Source of the DNA: Bettongia penicillata ogilbyi
Lineage: Eukaryota > Chordata > Mammalia > Diprotodontia > Potoroidae
Assembly (NCBI GenBank): GCA_023548195.1
Contig: JAJHZJ010000311.1
Location: forward strand, 5,344,687 to 5,408,686
Reading direction: 5' to 3'
Length of the DNA stretch: 64,000 nucleotides
Shown here: piece by piece, positions 35,675 through 47,279 of the stretch
Layout of the letters: every line of letters begins with the position of its first letter
Numbering within the stretch: position 1 is the first letter of the stretch
Made by a program: the position numbers and the translations under genes
The notes under the pieces: generated by a model
What the model was told of the DNA's origin: nothing
What the model saw: the letters and a program-made list of their open reading frames with translations, nothing else
The model's database searches: none

Positions 35675-36375
35675 GGGGAATAGATATTCCACAAAGTGTG
35701 TAATTCATATATGGATAATCCACAATTGGATGTACGTCAACTATTTGTATGAAAATATTTATAGCAGCTCTCTTTGTGGTGGCAAAGAATTGGAAATTGA
35801 AGGGATGCTTATCATTTGGGGAAATGCTGAACAAGTTGTGGTACATGATCATGATGGAATATTATTTGCTAAAAGAAATGACAAGCAGGATTATTTCAGA
35901 AAAACCTGGAAAGACTTACATGAACTGGTACAAAGTGAAATGAGCAAAACCAGGAGAACTGAGTCCAGAGTCACAGCAATATTGTATGATGATCAGTTGT
36001 GAATACTTAGTTATTCTCAGTAATACATTGATCCAAGACAATCTGAAGGTCTTATGGAAGAAGTGCTATCCACATCCAAAGAAAGAACTGATGGAGTCTG
36101 ACATGAAGATTGAAGCATAATTTTTTTTAGAATTTTCTTTATTTTTCTTGTGTTTTTTTTTTGATCTGTGTTTTCTTTTGCAACAAGACTAAATGGAAAT
36201 TATTTTGCATGCCTGCACATGCATAATCTATATCAAATTGCTTGCCTTCTTAAGGAGGGAGGAGGGGTAAGAGGGAAGGAGAGAATTTTGAATTCAAAAG
36301 TTTAAAAATGAATATTAAAATTTGTTTCTACATGTAATCAGAAAAATAAAATATTAAAAATTTCAATAAAAAATG
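35675..36375 (+). repeat. L1 3' end, forward
   Basis: The most intact L1 3' end here: 'ctctttgtggtggcaaagaa', 'aaacctggaaagacttacat', 'gaactggtacaaagtgaaat', 'tccacatccaaagaaagaac', with several AATAAA-type signals and an A-rich end near 36360. The 90-codon frame at 35730-36002 belongs to it. Confidence 0.93.
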
Positions 36376-38029
36376 ATGAATAGACAAGAGGTAAGTTTAT
36401 TTTGTGGGTGCTCATCCCCTCTGTCTTTCAAGACTTCACCATCTTCTGTTCTCCTGTGAAGGACTGCCAGGAATGGAGGACACAGATACCTTTCCAGTTG
36501 TCTGAAACTAGAATCTGTTCCCTACTAACCATGATTATCCCCATTATCAGCATCTGGAGATAGTTACTAAGCCCAGAAACAAGGAGTTATGGAGGAGGAA
36601 GGAGCAGACAATTAAGAATCAGTGATAGGAATGGGAATATATTACTATGACTCTTGCTTTCCCCAATTTCTTTGATATTTTGGGGTCTGAATAGCACTTT
36701 TCTCAGTAGTTCTATCAGTCCTTATAAGGTGAATTGGATCAAGAAGATTTTGGCCTCAAGGTCTTGGGGATGAAGAAGCAGTGGGTGAAGAATTTTGGAC
36801 AGCCAAACTATTCTGTCTGGACACAGTATTTAATATTGAACTGAACCTCTGGATTCTGGATTCTCTATTACAGACTGAGCTCCTTTGGCACTGGATAAGG
36901 AGTTGGGTCTGGAGTGGGGTAGGACAGGAGCTTCTTGTCTCCACCCTTTCACTGGGGAAGTTGAATGTTGAAAAGGGTGGGGTGGATGACATTTGTGCCT
37001 TCATTTTCAGTTCATTAAGGCTGGCTTCTCTGTCCTTTGAATTTTTGATCCTCTCTGAAGTGCCCCAGCCTTTTCCTAAGCTTGGTTTGGAAGCTATGAT
37101 CTACCATCATAGCAGGGCCCACCATGGCTCACAGGTCCTCAGGCTACTTGAAAAGGGTGGGGTAGGGGACTCTTGCCCAGTATCATTTGGACTCCCTCTT
37201 AGGTTTCAAGGCCTAAGGGGAGAGACTCAGAAGGGCCTAGTTAGAAATGGGAAAAATAGAGAGTATTTCCCCTTAACTGGGGGGAGGAACTGAAACTAGG
37301 ATCACTTCCTCTTCTTAAGGCCTTGCTGACACCCTCCTCATTTCTCTTCCTTTCCCCTTGCTCCAGGAATATCTACTTCTCTCCCATACCTTTGGCTTAG
37401 TATGTCAGAGAACCATTTCCTTTATGCTTGTGGAACCTGTGGCTAAGTGGCCCCCACTCTATGACCTTTTCTATGGACTCCAAAGTACTCAGGGTTCAGT
37501 GCTTAGCATTTGGCATTAAATTAGCAAGTGATTTGGCCAGAGTCAAACATACAGTCCCTCTATTACTCCACTCTGTTTTCTTACTAGATCCTCTTTTTTT
37601 CCTACAGGAAGTTTCGTAGTTATTTGGGGGAGATAGGGAACATAGTAAAGCAGCCAGGTGGTCTCGTAGGTCCCTTCTATCTCTGAAATTTCAAGCTACC
37701 ATAAGTGCCCAAAATGAACTATATAAGCATTAAGAGCTATCAGTCAGGGGAAGGAGAGAGATCCTTGCTGGTTAGGGTGATTAGTCTTGGCTGTGAATGG
37801 TTTTGGCTGGGCCTTTCTGGAAAAATACCTGACTGATGTCAGGAAGGGCAATGGAGTCCACATGAGCCTCTCTCATCTATTCCTCTCTGTGTTCGAACAA
37901 GCCATTGCTCTTAGTGCTTGCCCAAATTTATCAGTTAGTCAAGGGAGACCTTACAGTTCATCCAGGTCCATCTTCTCATTGTCCCTTGAATAAGCCATCC
38001 TCATTCCTCTTTGTCTTTGTTTATATCCC
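36376..38029. other. Longest stretch free of recognisable repeats
   Basis: About 1.65 kb with no repeat I can name. It includes a 170-codon open frame on + (36781-37293) that I do not recognise. No flanking splice sites, signal peptide or domain pattern supports it as a gene, and it is not a known exon of SMIM35, IL10RA or TMPRSS4. It could hold a regulatory element; nothing in the sequence proves that. Confidence 0.4.
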
Positions 38030-38425
38030 CTCTCTCACCACACATTTTTTCCTTACTCCATCTTGGAATATGATCTCCCCTTTCCTTTTATTTGATTCCT
38101 CTTTAAGGTATTTCCAAGTCAAGGTCAAGTCTCACATCCTTCACAAAACCTCATTCATTTACCAAGACCTTTAAGGATCTCTCCTTTCTTGCCCTGATCT
38201 TCTATATCTCCTAATGTCTGCACAGATCATTTTTGGCACTTAATTATGGAACTGTGAAATTTCGAGTTCAAAAAGACCTATGAGACCATTTGTCATTTTC
38301 CTAAGTCCCTATCTCCTAGAATAAGCTGGGAACTTCCTGTAGGTGGGGACCCTGTGTTATACATTTTGTATCTCCCAGACACCAAAATGGTATCTGCCCA
38401 AAAATACTTGCTGCATCAAGCGAAA
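38030..38425 (+). repeat. L2 LINE 3' region, forward
   Basis: 'tcaaggtcaagtctcacatc', 'aaaacctcattcatttacca', 'gggaacttcctgtaggtggg' and 'tacattttgtatctcccaga'. Confidence 0.65.
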
Positions 38426-38458
38426 CTGGCATCCAGTGCTACTCAAAACTGCATTGTC

Positions 38459-38625
38459 AGGGGCAGGTAGGAGGTGCAGTGGAGAGAGCACCAGCCCTGG
38501 AGGTAAGAGGATCTGAATTCAAATCCAGTGTCAGACATTCGACACTTTACAAGCTGGGTAACCCTGGGCAAATCCTGGGTTAACCCTGGTTAACCCTGAT
38601 TGCCACACACACACACACAAAAACA
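38459..38625 (+). repeat. tRNA-derived SINE, forward, with (CA)n end
   Basis: 'ggcaggtaggaggtgcagtg', 'agcaccagccctggaggtaa' and 'gacattcgacactttacaag'. A short repeat 'ggttaaccct' is tripled near the end, followed by (CA)n at 38606-38620. Confidence 0.8.
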
Positions 38626-38814
38626 AATAAATCCCAAACTACATTATCCTTCTTATTAGAAAGGTGTGTGAGACCTGAGGATGTAGGGGAAGAGCTGATA
38701 TGCCTCGGAAGCTGATTAGGCTGACCCAGTTTCATATACTGGATGTACTCTCAGGAGGTGAGTCTCAGGACACTGCTGCTTACTTCTCAGTCTGGAAAAC
38801 GATAAATTTGATTT

Positions 38815-38885
38815 GGATGAGAGCAATTTGGAGTTATGCCCTAAGAGGTATTAAACTGTTACTATTACTTATCAGAGTTATGGAT
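38815..38885 (+). repeat. Short L1 fragment, forward
   Basis: 'gagcaatttggagttatgcc' and 'ctaagaggtattaaactgtt' match an L1 position downstream of the segment in the next L1 fragment, so order is inverted relative to an intact L1. Confidence 0.5.
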
Positions 38886-38889
38886 AGGT

Positions 38890-39372
38890 GAACAATTTAT
38901 GAATAAGCAAGAGATAGAGAGCAGGGTGAGCTTTAAACTGGATAACTTCAATTGCATTAAGTTTAAAAGGTTTTCTACAAATAAAACAAATATAGTCAAG
39001 ATCAGAAAGGAAACAAAAAATTGGGGAAAAATTTATAGATAGATTTTCAGATCGGGTCAGATCTCATATCTGAAATATGTAAATACCACGTGAAATCTAT
39101 AAGAATATGAATCATTCCCCAAATGATAAATGGTTAAAGGATATGAACAGGAAATTTCCCAATGAAGAAATCAAAACAATTTGCAATTATATGAAAAAAT
39201 ACAAATCATTTTTGATTAGGGAAATGCAAATTAAAACAACCTTGAGATATCATTTTACACCTATCAGATTGACTAAAATGATTGAAAGGGGAAAGGGAAA
39301 AATGTTGGAGGAAATGTGGAAAAATTGGGACACTAATTCACTCTTGGTTGATCTGTGAACTTATTCAATTGA
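38890..39372 (+). repeat. L1 ORF2 C-terminal fragment, forward
   Basis: A frame at 39107-39358 reads 'NHSPNDKWLKDMNRKFPNEE' and 'REMQIKTTLRYHFTPIRLTK', matching the L1 ORF2 C-terminal region. It stops shortly after. Confidence 0.88.
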
Positions 39373-39374
39373 GA

Positions 39375-40040
39375 ACATGTAGGTTCCTAGAGCCCTGTTC
39401 GACATGCTTTTCCCTAGTGGTCGGTGACATCCAAATCTCTGGGTTAGTTGACCTTTCCTCATAGTTACTAGGTAAGTTAGGGATGTGCTGGCAAATGTTT
39501 AGTAACTGGTTCTCTTGGGGGAAAATGTACGCAAACCACACTTTTAGGCTTAATTAGCTTTATTAACATCTACCTTTAAGTAGAAGGTTTATTAAAAGTA
39601 TAACTGCCATTCACACAAACTAAAGGGTGACAAGGAGATATGGATTTCCATCTCGCCTTCATCTTATAGCCTTAGTCTGGTCTCAGGAAATAGTCTGGTC
39701 CAGATGTATAAATGCTACCTCGGCAATAAGCTCCGTACCCTTACCAGTTAAGGGGAGCTTAAAACCCAAGAGCTATTTAATTTTAGAGTGTTCTAGATGA
39801 AGGAACCTGGAAGTTTAATCTGTACCAATCAAGGGGAAAGAGAGAGCCCTTTCTGCCAGATACATTTGAATACATCGCTAACAAATGGGTCAGCTAAGGA
39901 TAAACATCATGTCCAGAATCATTCCCCAGTTGTCTTTAGGTCATTTTAGGTATCATTCATTGTAGGTATTTCTACCTATGTTTCCCCCCTCTTTCCTCTG
40001 GGAGAAGGGCCTAGTTTGAGCATCTTGCATCATTATGTAA
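39375..40040 (-). repeat. Possible LTR (reverse) inserted in L1
   Basis: On - a poly(A)-like 'ttaataaagctaattaagcc' (about 39546-39570) is followed by a U5-like 'gtgtggtttgcgtac'. It is preceded by more than 400 bp of non-repeat sequence with 'gctataagatg' and 'gcatttatacatc' TATA-like motifs. It begins where the L1 ORF2 fragment breaks. Ends and target duplications are not defined. Confidence 0.35.
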
Positions 40041-40389
40041 CAGTATTTTAGGGGATATTTCCATAGGAATAATGTCATAGAAGGGTGGCCTCAATTAGCA
40101 CTCTGATCCTCTCTTCTTGTGCTATACCGTTCACCACAGATATTATAGTTCACAGGATTTAGGGCTAGAAAGGACCGTAGAAAGTATAGTCCAACACATT
40201 CATTTGATTTCATTTTAAAAATTAATTAATTTTTTTAATCAATAAATTTGATCTCCTATCCCTCACTGAGAAAAAAAACAGAATTCCTGTAGTAAGGCAT
40301 AGTCTAGTGAAATAAATTCCAAAATTGGCCTTGTCCCCCAAAATATCTTTACCCTGAGAATATCTCCTCTCTGTTAGGGAGTGGATAAC

Positions 40390-40495
40390 ATGCTGCATCA
40401 CTCAACCCACTCATTTTACTGAGGAGGCTGAGACTCGCTGAGATTAAAGCACTTTGCTCAAGGTCACATAGAGGGTCCAGTGTCAGATTCTGGGC
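40390..40495 (-). repeat. MIR fragment, reverse
   Basis: 'cactcattttactgaggagg' and 'tttgctcaaggtcacataga'. Confidence 0.6.
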
Positions 40496-40524
40496 TGCCA
40501 TATTGTCATTGCCTAGTGTTGCTT

Positions 40525-40655
40525 ATCTGTGTATGGGCCATATCACCCCTACTGAATTGTACGCTCCAGAGGGCATGGATCTTCATTACTTGATTATCTT
40601 TGCTTCTTTTCCAGGGCCCAATACAGTGCCTTAAGCATAATCATCCAGAAAATGA
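40525..40655 (+). repeat. L2 3' end, forward
   Basis: 'gtacgctccagagggcatgg', 'tctttgcttcttttccaggg' and 'caatacagtgccttaagcat'. Confidence 0.65.
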
Positions 40656-40664
40656 GGAAGTGAA

Positions 40665-40905
40665 GGGAACAGACATTTATATAGCTCCTACTATGTATTG
40701 ACCTTTTTTTTTGAACAAATGCCTCATTTAAACAAATGTCTCAGGGTTAGGTGCTATTATTATCCCCCTATTTTACAGTTTAAGTGTCTGAGGCTGGTTT
40801 TGAACTCAAACCAGCCTCAGACTAGTCTGAGTCAGGTCTTTGAGTCAGGTCTTCCTGACTTTAGGCCCAGTGATCTATCCACTGAGCATTGCTACTGGCC
40901 ACATT
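40665..40905 (-). repeat. SINE, reverse, with a perfect internal fold-back
   Basis: Reversed MIR/MAR1 pattern ('cccctattttacagtttaag', 'gtcttcctgactttaggccc'). Inside it, 40786-40800 and 40808-40822 are exact reverse complements around a 7-base loop, and 'gagtcaggtctt' is duplicated just after. Confidence 0.85.
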
Positions 40906-41209
40906 ACAGCAGCTCAGTAAATATTCGCTGGTTGATTGATTCTTTGTTCTTTTGAGATACCTATAGTCATCATTATTCAGCTTGGTGCTTGGCATCCTTT
41001 CATTCAGTCTATATATTCTCTTCAACAATCCACACTCAACACTCAATTCTTAGTTATACTCTTACAACAACTACTAATAATAACAATAGTTAACATTTTA
41101 TAGCACTATAATGTTTTCAAAAAACTATGTGTGTATATATGTATACTTATATACTATATACACATATATATGCATATATTCATACACACATAAATATAGA
41201 TCTTGTGGA

Positions 41210-41455
41210 ATGAAGAAGTAGCAGATTGTAGTGGATAGGCCATTGGACTTGGAGTCAGAAGACCTGAGTTAAAATTTGACCATAGATACTACTTGTGTGA
41301 CCTTGGGCAAGTCACTTAATTGTTTGACTCAATTTCCTTAACTAAGAACTGAGGATAATAATAGCATTTACCTGCCAGGTTGTTGTGAGAGTCAAATGAG
41401 ATACTGAAAACATTTTGTGAACCTTAAAATCCTATACAAATAGCAATTATCATTA
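41210..41455 (+). repeat. MIR/MAR1-type SINE, forward
   Basis: 'ggacttggagtcagaagacc', 'gtgaccttgggcaagtcact', 'aggttgttgtgagagtcaaa' and 'tttgtgaaccttaaaatcct'. Confidence 0.85.
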
Positions 41456-41712
41456 TTATGATTAATCGTATAAACACAGTTATGTACATGGAATGAAATT
41501 CAATTCAATAAACACTATTGTCTCTTACATCCAAATCCCTTCACAAAAATACCACCATCTGTGCCTGAAAGGAGTCAATAGTCTAATAGGTGGAGGTAGG
41601 AGTGAGGGACATATGGTCAGAAAAAAAGAATAACACAGGGTAGACTCTATAAAAGGCTGAGAGCAGATCTAGACACGATGCTATCAGAAATATGGATTTT
41701 CTTCAGCTGGGG

Positions 41713-41760
<48 letters not shown>

Positions 41761-41762
41761 TA
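41713..41762. repeat. (TA)n microsatellite
   Basis: About 23 TA units between 'gctgggggaa' and 'ctatacaaatg'. Confidence 0.95.
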
Positions 41763-41889
41763 TACAAATGTAGTTTTATGAAAGAAGTGATAATCAAGAT
41801 AAGCCTGGAAGAGGATTTTACTGGTAGACATATGGAAGGGGAGCCTGCTTGTGCAAAAGTATACTCGGGAGAGGACAACATGAGATTAG

Positions 41890-42560
41890 GGAAGAGTGAA
41901 TACTACAATTTGGCTGGAACAGAGTGTGTAAAGGGTAGTAGAGTGAAGTAAGATTGTGAAGAAAGTTTGGGGATAGACTGTGGAGGGCCTTGAATGCCAG
42001 GTTAAGAGATTTTTACTTTATCCTCTAGGTAATAGGACTCGTTAAGGATTTTTGCCAAAAGGAGTGACATGATCACACCCATGCTAGGAAGATTATTTTG
42101 ACAGCCGTGAGGAGGACAGATTGGCAAGGAGGAGAAAACAGAATGAGTCTATTCAAGATAGGCTGTTAGAAATGTCAGTCACAGGTAGTAAGTAGTCCAG
42201 TGGCGGTAATGAGAGTGGAGATAAATGAGAATTATGGCAGAGGAAGAATGGATAGGACTTGGGGAGCTGACTGAATGTGGGAGCTGAAAGAGAGAAGAGT
42301 CAAAGATGGCGCTGAGGTTTCAAGCTTGAATGACCGGGACAATGGTAGTGCCATCAACAAAAATAGGAAAGGGGAAGTTTGGGGGAGTGAAGGTTTTGGG
42401 GAAACCGATGATCAATTCAGTTTTAGACAAATTGAATTTGAAATGCCAACAGGACGTATCGGGCAGTTGGAATTGTGAACCTAGATCATTGGGTTGGGAA
42501 TTCAGGGTGGATATATAGATTTGGAAATCATTACTATAGACATAAATAATTGAAATCATG
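41890..42560 (-). pseudogene. L2 LINE reverse-transcriptase C-terminal remnant
   Basis: On - the frame 42320-42559 reads 'HFKFNLSKTELIIGFPK', the L2/CR1 block downstream of the YADD box, preceded by 'SNDFQIYISTL' (degenerate YADDTQIY). The reversed 3' part 41930-42320 has 'gagggccttgaatgccaggt' and 'ggaagattattttgacagcc'. Non-functional. Confidence 0.8.
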
Positions 42561-42589
42561 AAAATGCATGATATTAGTGAAAGAAAGAA

Positions 42590-43240
42590 TATATTTTTCC
42601 TTGTTCATTTCACATATTCAATCATTTGCCAAATCTTGTAGTTTCTCCCTTCATAACATCTCTCATGTCCAATTAACTAAGCCCTTCTCTTGACTCGCAC
42701 TTTAATTCAGGCTTTTATCATCTGTTGCCTAGATTATTATTACACAGCCTCCTAAATAGTCCCCTTGTCTCAAGTCCTCATTGCGGTCTATTCTACACAC
42801 TACTGCCTAAGTAATTTTCCTTAAGTGCAGCTCTAACAATGGGACTCTCTTACTCAACCAAGTCTGATATTTTCTCTAGAAAAAAAAAAGTTCCTTTGCT
42901 TAGCTTTTAAATTTCTTTCTGAATTTACTCTCCCTCTTACTTACTCTCTTCCCATTCCCTCTGATTTTCCTGTTGAATTGAATGTATTTCTACACCAGAT
43001 TCTGTGTGTGGAGTTAGTATGTATGCATTGTACCTTCTTTTGACCATATCAGACAAAAACAAGGTTCAAGTGCCACCTGCTCTTCCACCCCTTTCTTCTT
43101 TGTATAGCCTCTGCTTGCATATACCAGTTAGGTTAGGTGATTCCACATTCTCTTCCTCCATATTTTCTGCTATGTTCCTTTCCCCTTCCTTTTCTTCTCT
43201 TCTTTTAAGATAATCAGAACATAACAAAACCACTCCCAAG
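42590..43240 (+). repeat. L2 LINE 3' half, forward
   Basis: 'atcatttgccaaatcttgta', 'cataacatctctcatgtcca' and 'caggcttttatcatctgttg', then 'gcctagattattattaca', the L2 region after the RT domain. It lies back-to-back with the reverse L2 remnant just before it. Confidence 0.7.
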
Positions 43241-43479
43241 TCCTTTGTCTTATTTAAATCCCTCTATGATTCCTGCTGACATAATGGTAATTAAGAAACA
43301 CTTATGTCACTACTTCCTATTTTAATATAAAAACTTCATCTGTGTTTAATCTTTTCCAGTTCTCATCTATATTTGCCATTTCATGTTTATTTTGACTCCT
43401 GTGTTTGTATTTCAAATTTTCTACTCAATTCTAGTATTTTAATCACAAATGCTTAGAAGTCCTCTATTTCATTAGTGGT

Positions 43480-45560
43480 CCATTTCTTTTTATCCTATAG
43501 TATTATACTAAGTTTTGCTGGGTGAATGATTCTTGATTATAAGCCTCTATCTTTTTACATTTTGGGATACCACATTTCATGCTGTTAATAGTAAGCTGAT
43601 AAATCTCATTTGATCTTGACTGGCTCCTCAGTACTTGAGCTCTTTCTGCTTGCAGTACTTTTGTTTTGTGGCTCAGGAGATCTGGATTTGGGTTATGATG
43701 TTCCTAGGAGTTTATTTTAGGATTTCTTTCTTTTTCTTTTCTTTTTTCTTTTTTGGCAAATTGGCATTAAGTGACTTGCCCAGGATCATACAGCTAACAA
43801 GTGTATAAGGTGGAATTTGAACTCAGTTCCTCCTGACTCCAGGGCCAGGGCTCTATCCACTATGGTATGTCTTTCAGGAGTTATCTGGTTTATTTTTTAT
43901 TTGCCCTCTGGTTATGATTAGATCAGGCAACTTTCATGTTTCTTGAAATGTGTCTAGATTACTTTTCTGGTCATAGGTAATTCATTGATAGTTCCATGAG
44001 CTCCCTTTGCTCCATTTCTAGTTGTTTTGGAAATGAGAGTGTTAATATTTTCTTTTAATTTTTTAGTCTTATGACTTTGTCTTGATGTTTCTTTTTGTTT
44101 CACGAAGACATTAACTTCTGTTTGGCCCATTCTTATTTTTAGGGAGTCTATTACATGGGTAAGGTATTGCATGTCTTGTGCTAATTTTTTAACTTTCCTT
44201 CCATGTCTTTCCTTCAGAGCTCCCATATTATTTTTTTCAATGACCGCGTTTAGTACTCTGGTTTTATTTATAAAATTATTAAAAAAACACTTGCTTCATT
44301 TCTTCCAGGAATTCTAGTAGACTTGGTGTTCAGGTTGTGTTCTTGTTTGAAGCTTTACCTGTAGATATTTTAGAGGCATTCTCTTCTTTTGAATTTCATG
44401 TCTATCTTAATAATAGCTCTTTATAGTGGGCATCGTTTTGGGTTATTGCTGTCATTTCTTTACTCCTCCCAGTCTTACTTCCTAAAATGGGGCTTTGTGA
44501 AAGGTTCTGACCCTACATACTTCTAGAGGGTATGTTTGGACCTTGTTTGGTCTTGCTTTGTATTCTGAGATCTTGCTGATGCTTGAGTTCTGTGTTCTTC
44601 AAAGATTTCAGGGATCCTCAGGAGAAGGACTTGCCAACTTTCAGTGCCCGCACACAAGATGATCTGATCTAGAGTAAAATCTGATGGCTGTCTTCCTTTT
44701 CTAAATTTTGCAAGTTCTTGACCCCACTTTGGATCTGGTTGACACAACTGTAGTCTTTCTCCTGGTTGGAGCCCTACTAGGCTGCTGTTCACTGTACTCC
44801 TTCTTGGTTAGCTGGGAGACTGTAGGCTGAGAATTTGGGAACTTCAGACTTCCTCTTGGTCTGAGCTTCCTGCCCTGGTCACTCAGCTACATGCTTTAGA
44901 CTACCTAAATCTGAGACCTTGTTCTGCCAAAAGAACCACATAGCTACTGCTTCTTTCTGTTCCCATTTTTTATCCAGTACACTATTTCAGGCCATCAGCT
45001 AATTCCTCCTAGTCCTGGTCAGCCACCCTGTCAGTCTACAATGTGTCTATGACCCAGCTTTTATACCAAAGCAATAGAGCTACCAATTGGCTTTTATTCT
45101 TACTCCCTACACAGTCTCAGGCCTAGCCCGGCATTCATGATTGCTTTTCATCCCAATATACAGCTGAATGCCCCAATTCAGTTCCTACCCTTTGAGTTTC
45201 CTTTTGTTGCCTTATTGTGCTCAGTTCCTTCTGTTTATAAAATCATTGAAAATATTTGCTTCATTTCTTCCAGGAATTCTAGTTGACTTTGTGTTCAGCT
45301 TGTGTTCTTATCTGAAGCTTTATGAATCTCTTTTTCTGGATTTGTGTCATGGGCATCTGTAGATGCGCATTACTGGCTGTAGACTGTTTCTCTGTGCTGA
45401 CATGGGTTGGGGAAATGACTCATTTGTTTTTTCCTTGAATTTCCCAATCACCACAGCCTGTGCTCCTTTTGATCTTTGTTGGATTAATTGTGGGAAAGAA
45501 CTGAGCTGTTCTTTTCCCGTCTCCACTGTCCTTGATGCTTTAGCTCTTTACTTCTTTTTT
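43480..45560 (-). repeat. L1/HAL1-like 5' sequence, reverse
   Basis: On - the frame 43954-44226 is a charged coiled-coil-like peptide ('MGQTEVNVFVKQKETSRQ') of the kind seen in L1/HAL1 ORF1. 44523-44792 resembles L1 5' sequence. Two related segments of about 90 bp occur at 44268-44358 and 45233-45323. Assignment is by general pattern only. Confidence 0.45.
43735..43868 (-). repeat. SINE, reverse, with T-rich tail
   Basis: After a T-rich tract: 'ggcattaagtgacttgccca', 'ggatcatacagctaacaagt', 'aactcagttcctcctgactc' and 'cagggctctatccactatgg'. Confidence 0.85.
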
Positions 45561-45569
45561 AAGTTAAAG

Positions 45570-46745
45570 AATTAGTTCATTTTTAGTTTTCAGCATTTGC
45601 TTTTATAAGATTTTGAGTTCTAAATCTTCCCCTCTCCCTCCATCCTCCCAAGACAATATGCAATCAGATATGGACTATACATGTATGATCATATTAAACA
45701 TATTTCCACATTAGTTAATGTTATGAAGGAAGAATCAGAACAAGAGGGAAAATCCATGAGAAAGAAAAAGAAAGAAACAACAAAAAAAGGGAAAATAGTA
45801 TGTTTTGATATGCGTTCAAACTTTGAAATTTGTTCTCTGGATGTGGATAGCATTTTCCATCATGAGTCTTTTGGAATTGTCTTAGATCATTGTATTGCTG
45901 AGAAGAGCTAAAGTCATTCAAAGTCAGCCATCTCACAATGTGGCTGTTACTGGGTACAGTGTTCTCCTAGTTCTGCTCATTTCACTCAGCATCAGTTTTC
46001 ATTCAAGTCTTTCTGAAGTTCACCTGCTCACCATTTCTCATGGAACAATAGTATTCCATTACATTCATATACCACAACTTGTTCAGGCATTCCCCAATTG
46101 ATGAGCATCTTCTCAATCTCCAATTCTTGGCCACCACAAAAAGCTGCTATAAATATTTTTATACATGTGGGTCCTTTTCCATTTTTAATGGTTTTTTTTG
46201 GGATACTGACCTAGTAGTGGTATTGCTGGATCAAAGGGTATACAGTTTTATAACCCTTTGGGCATTGTTTCAAAATATTCTCCAGAATGGTTGGATCAGT
46301 ACATAACTCCACCAACAACGCATTAGTGTTCCAATTTTTCCACATCTCCAATATTTATCATTTTCCTGTTTTGTCATGTTAGCCAATCTGATAGGTATGG
46401 TGTGGAACCTCAGGGTTGTTTTAATTTGCATTTCTCTGATCAATAATAATTTAGAGCATTTGTTCACATGATTATAGATCACTTTAATTTCTTCATCCAA
46501 AAACTGCCCATTCATATATTTGACCATTTATCAATTGGGGAATGACTTATGTTCTTATAGATTTGATAAAATTCTCTATATATTTTAGAAATAAAGCCTT
46601 TATTGGAGACACTGGTTGTAAAAAAAGTTGTTTCCTAGATTTCTGCTTCCTTTATAATCTTGATTGCATTGGCTTTGTTTGTGCAAAACCTTTTTAATTT
46701 AATGTAATCAGCATTATCCATTTTTTCATTTCATAATGTTCTCTA
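45570..46745 (-). repeat. L1 3' end and ORF2 C-terminus, reverse
   Basis: Long L1 copy: 3' UTR from 45570 ('agttttcagcatttgctttt'), 'aatagtattccattacattc' at about 46047, 'cagaatggttggatcagtac' and 'cccattcatatatttgacca'. The - frame 46270-46527 encodes ORF2 C-terminal 'REMQIKTTLRFHTIPIRL'. Broken by stops. Confidence 0.93.
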
Positions 46746-46794
46746 TCTCTTGTTTGGCCATAAATTCTTCTCTTCTCCGTAGGTCTGACAGGTA

Positions 46795-47272
46795 AACTGC
46801 TCCTTTCTACTTATCTTTTAAAGTCCTATTATAACCTGGCCTTACTGTGTCTTTTTAATTTCACTGGACATTATTTCCTCTCTCATACTCTACAGTGCAG
46901 CCCTTCTCTCTGTTTCTCACACAGAGCACTCCATTTCCTATCTTCCTCCCTTTGCCCTGGCCATCTCCCATTTCTGGAATATCTTTTCTCATTACCTCTG
47001 CCTCACAGTCTCTTACTTCCTTTAAGATGAAATTCAAGCAATATTTTCCTCATGACATAGTCTTTCCTAAGTCTCTCAAATAGCTAGTGGCCACCCTCCT
47101 AAAGTACCTTGCATTCCACTTCTTTGTGTATATTTGCATTTGTTAACTTTACATTTATGCTATATGTATTATAAGTTTCATTTTTATTTCATTCCTTGTG
47201 CTTGTGTGCCCAGAATCTAACACAGAGCCTGGCATATGGAAGGTGCTTAAGAAATACATCTTGAATGATTGA
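46795..47272 (+). repeat. L2 LINE 3' end, forward
   Basis: A well-ordered L2 3' half: 'cctattataacctggcctta', 'aatatcttttctcattacct', 'catgacatagtctttcctaa', 'ccttgcattccacttctttg' and 'acacagagcctggcatatgg'. Confidence 0.85.
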
Positions 47273-47279
47273 TTGAGAA

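Noticed and set aside
36781..37293. 170-codon open frame on +
   Set aside because: No recognisable domain, no splice context, and an overlapping - frame of 82 codons in the same DNA. Length alone is within what repeat-free mammalian DNA gives by chance.
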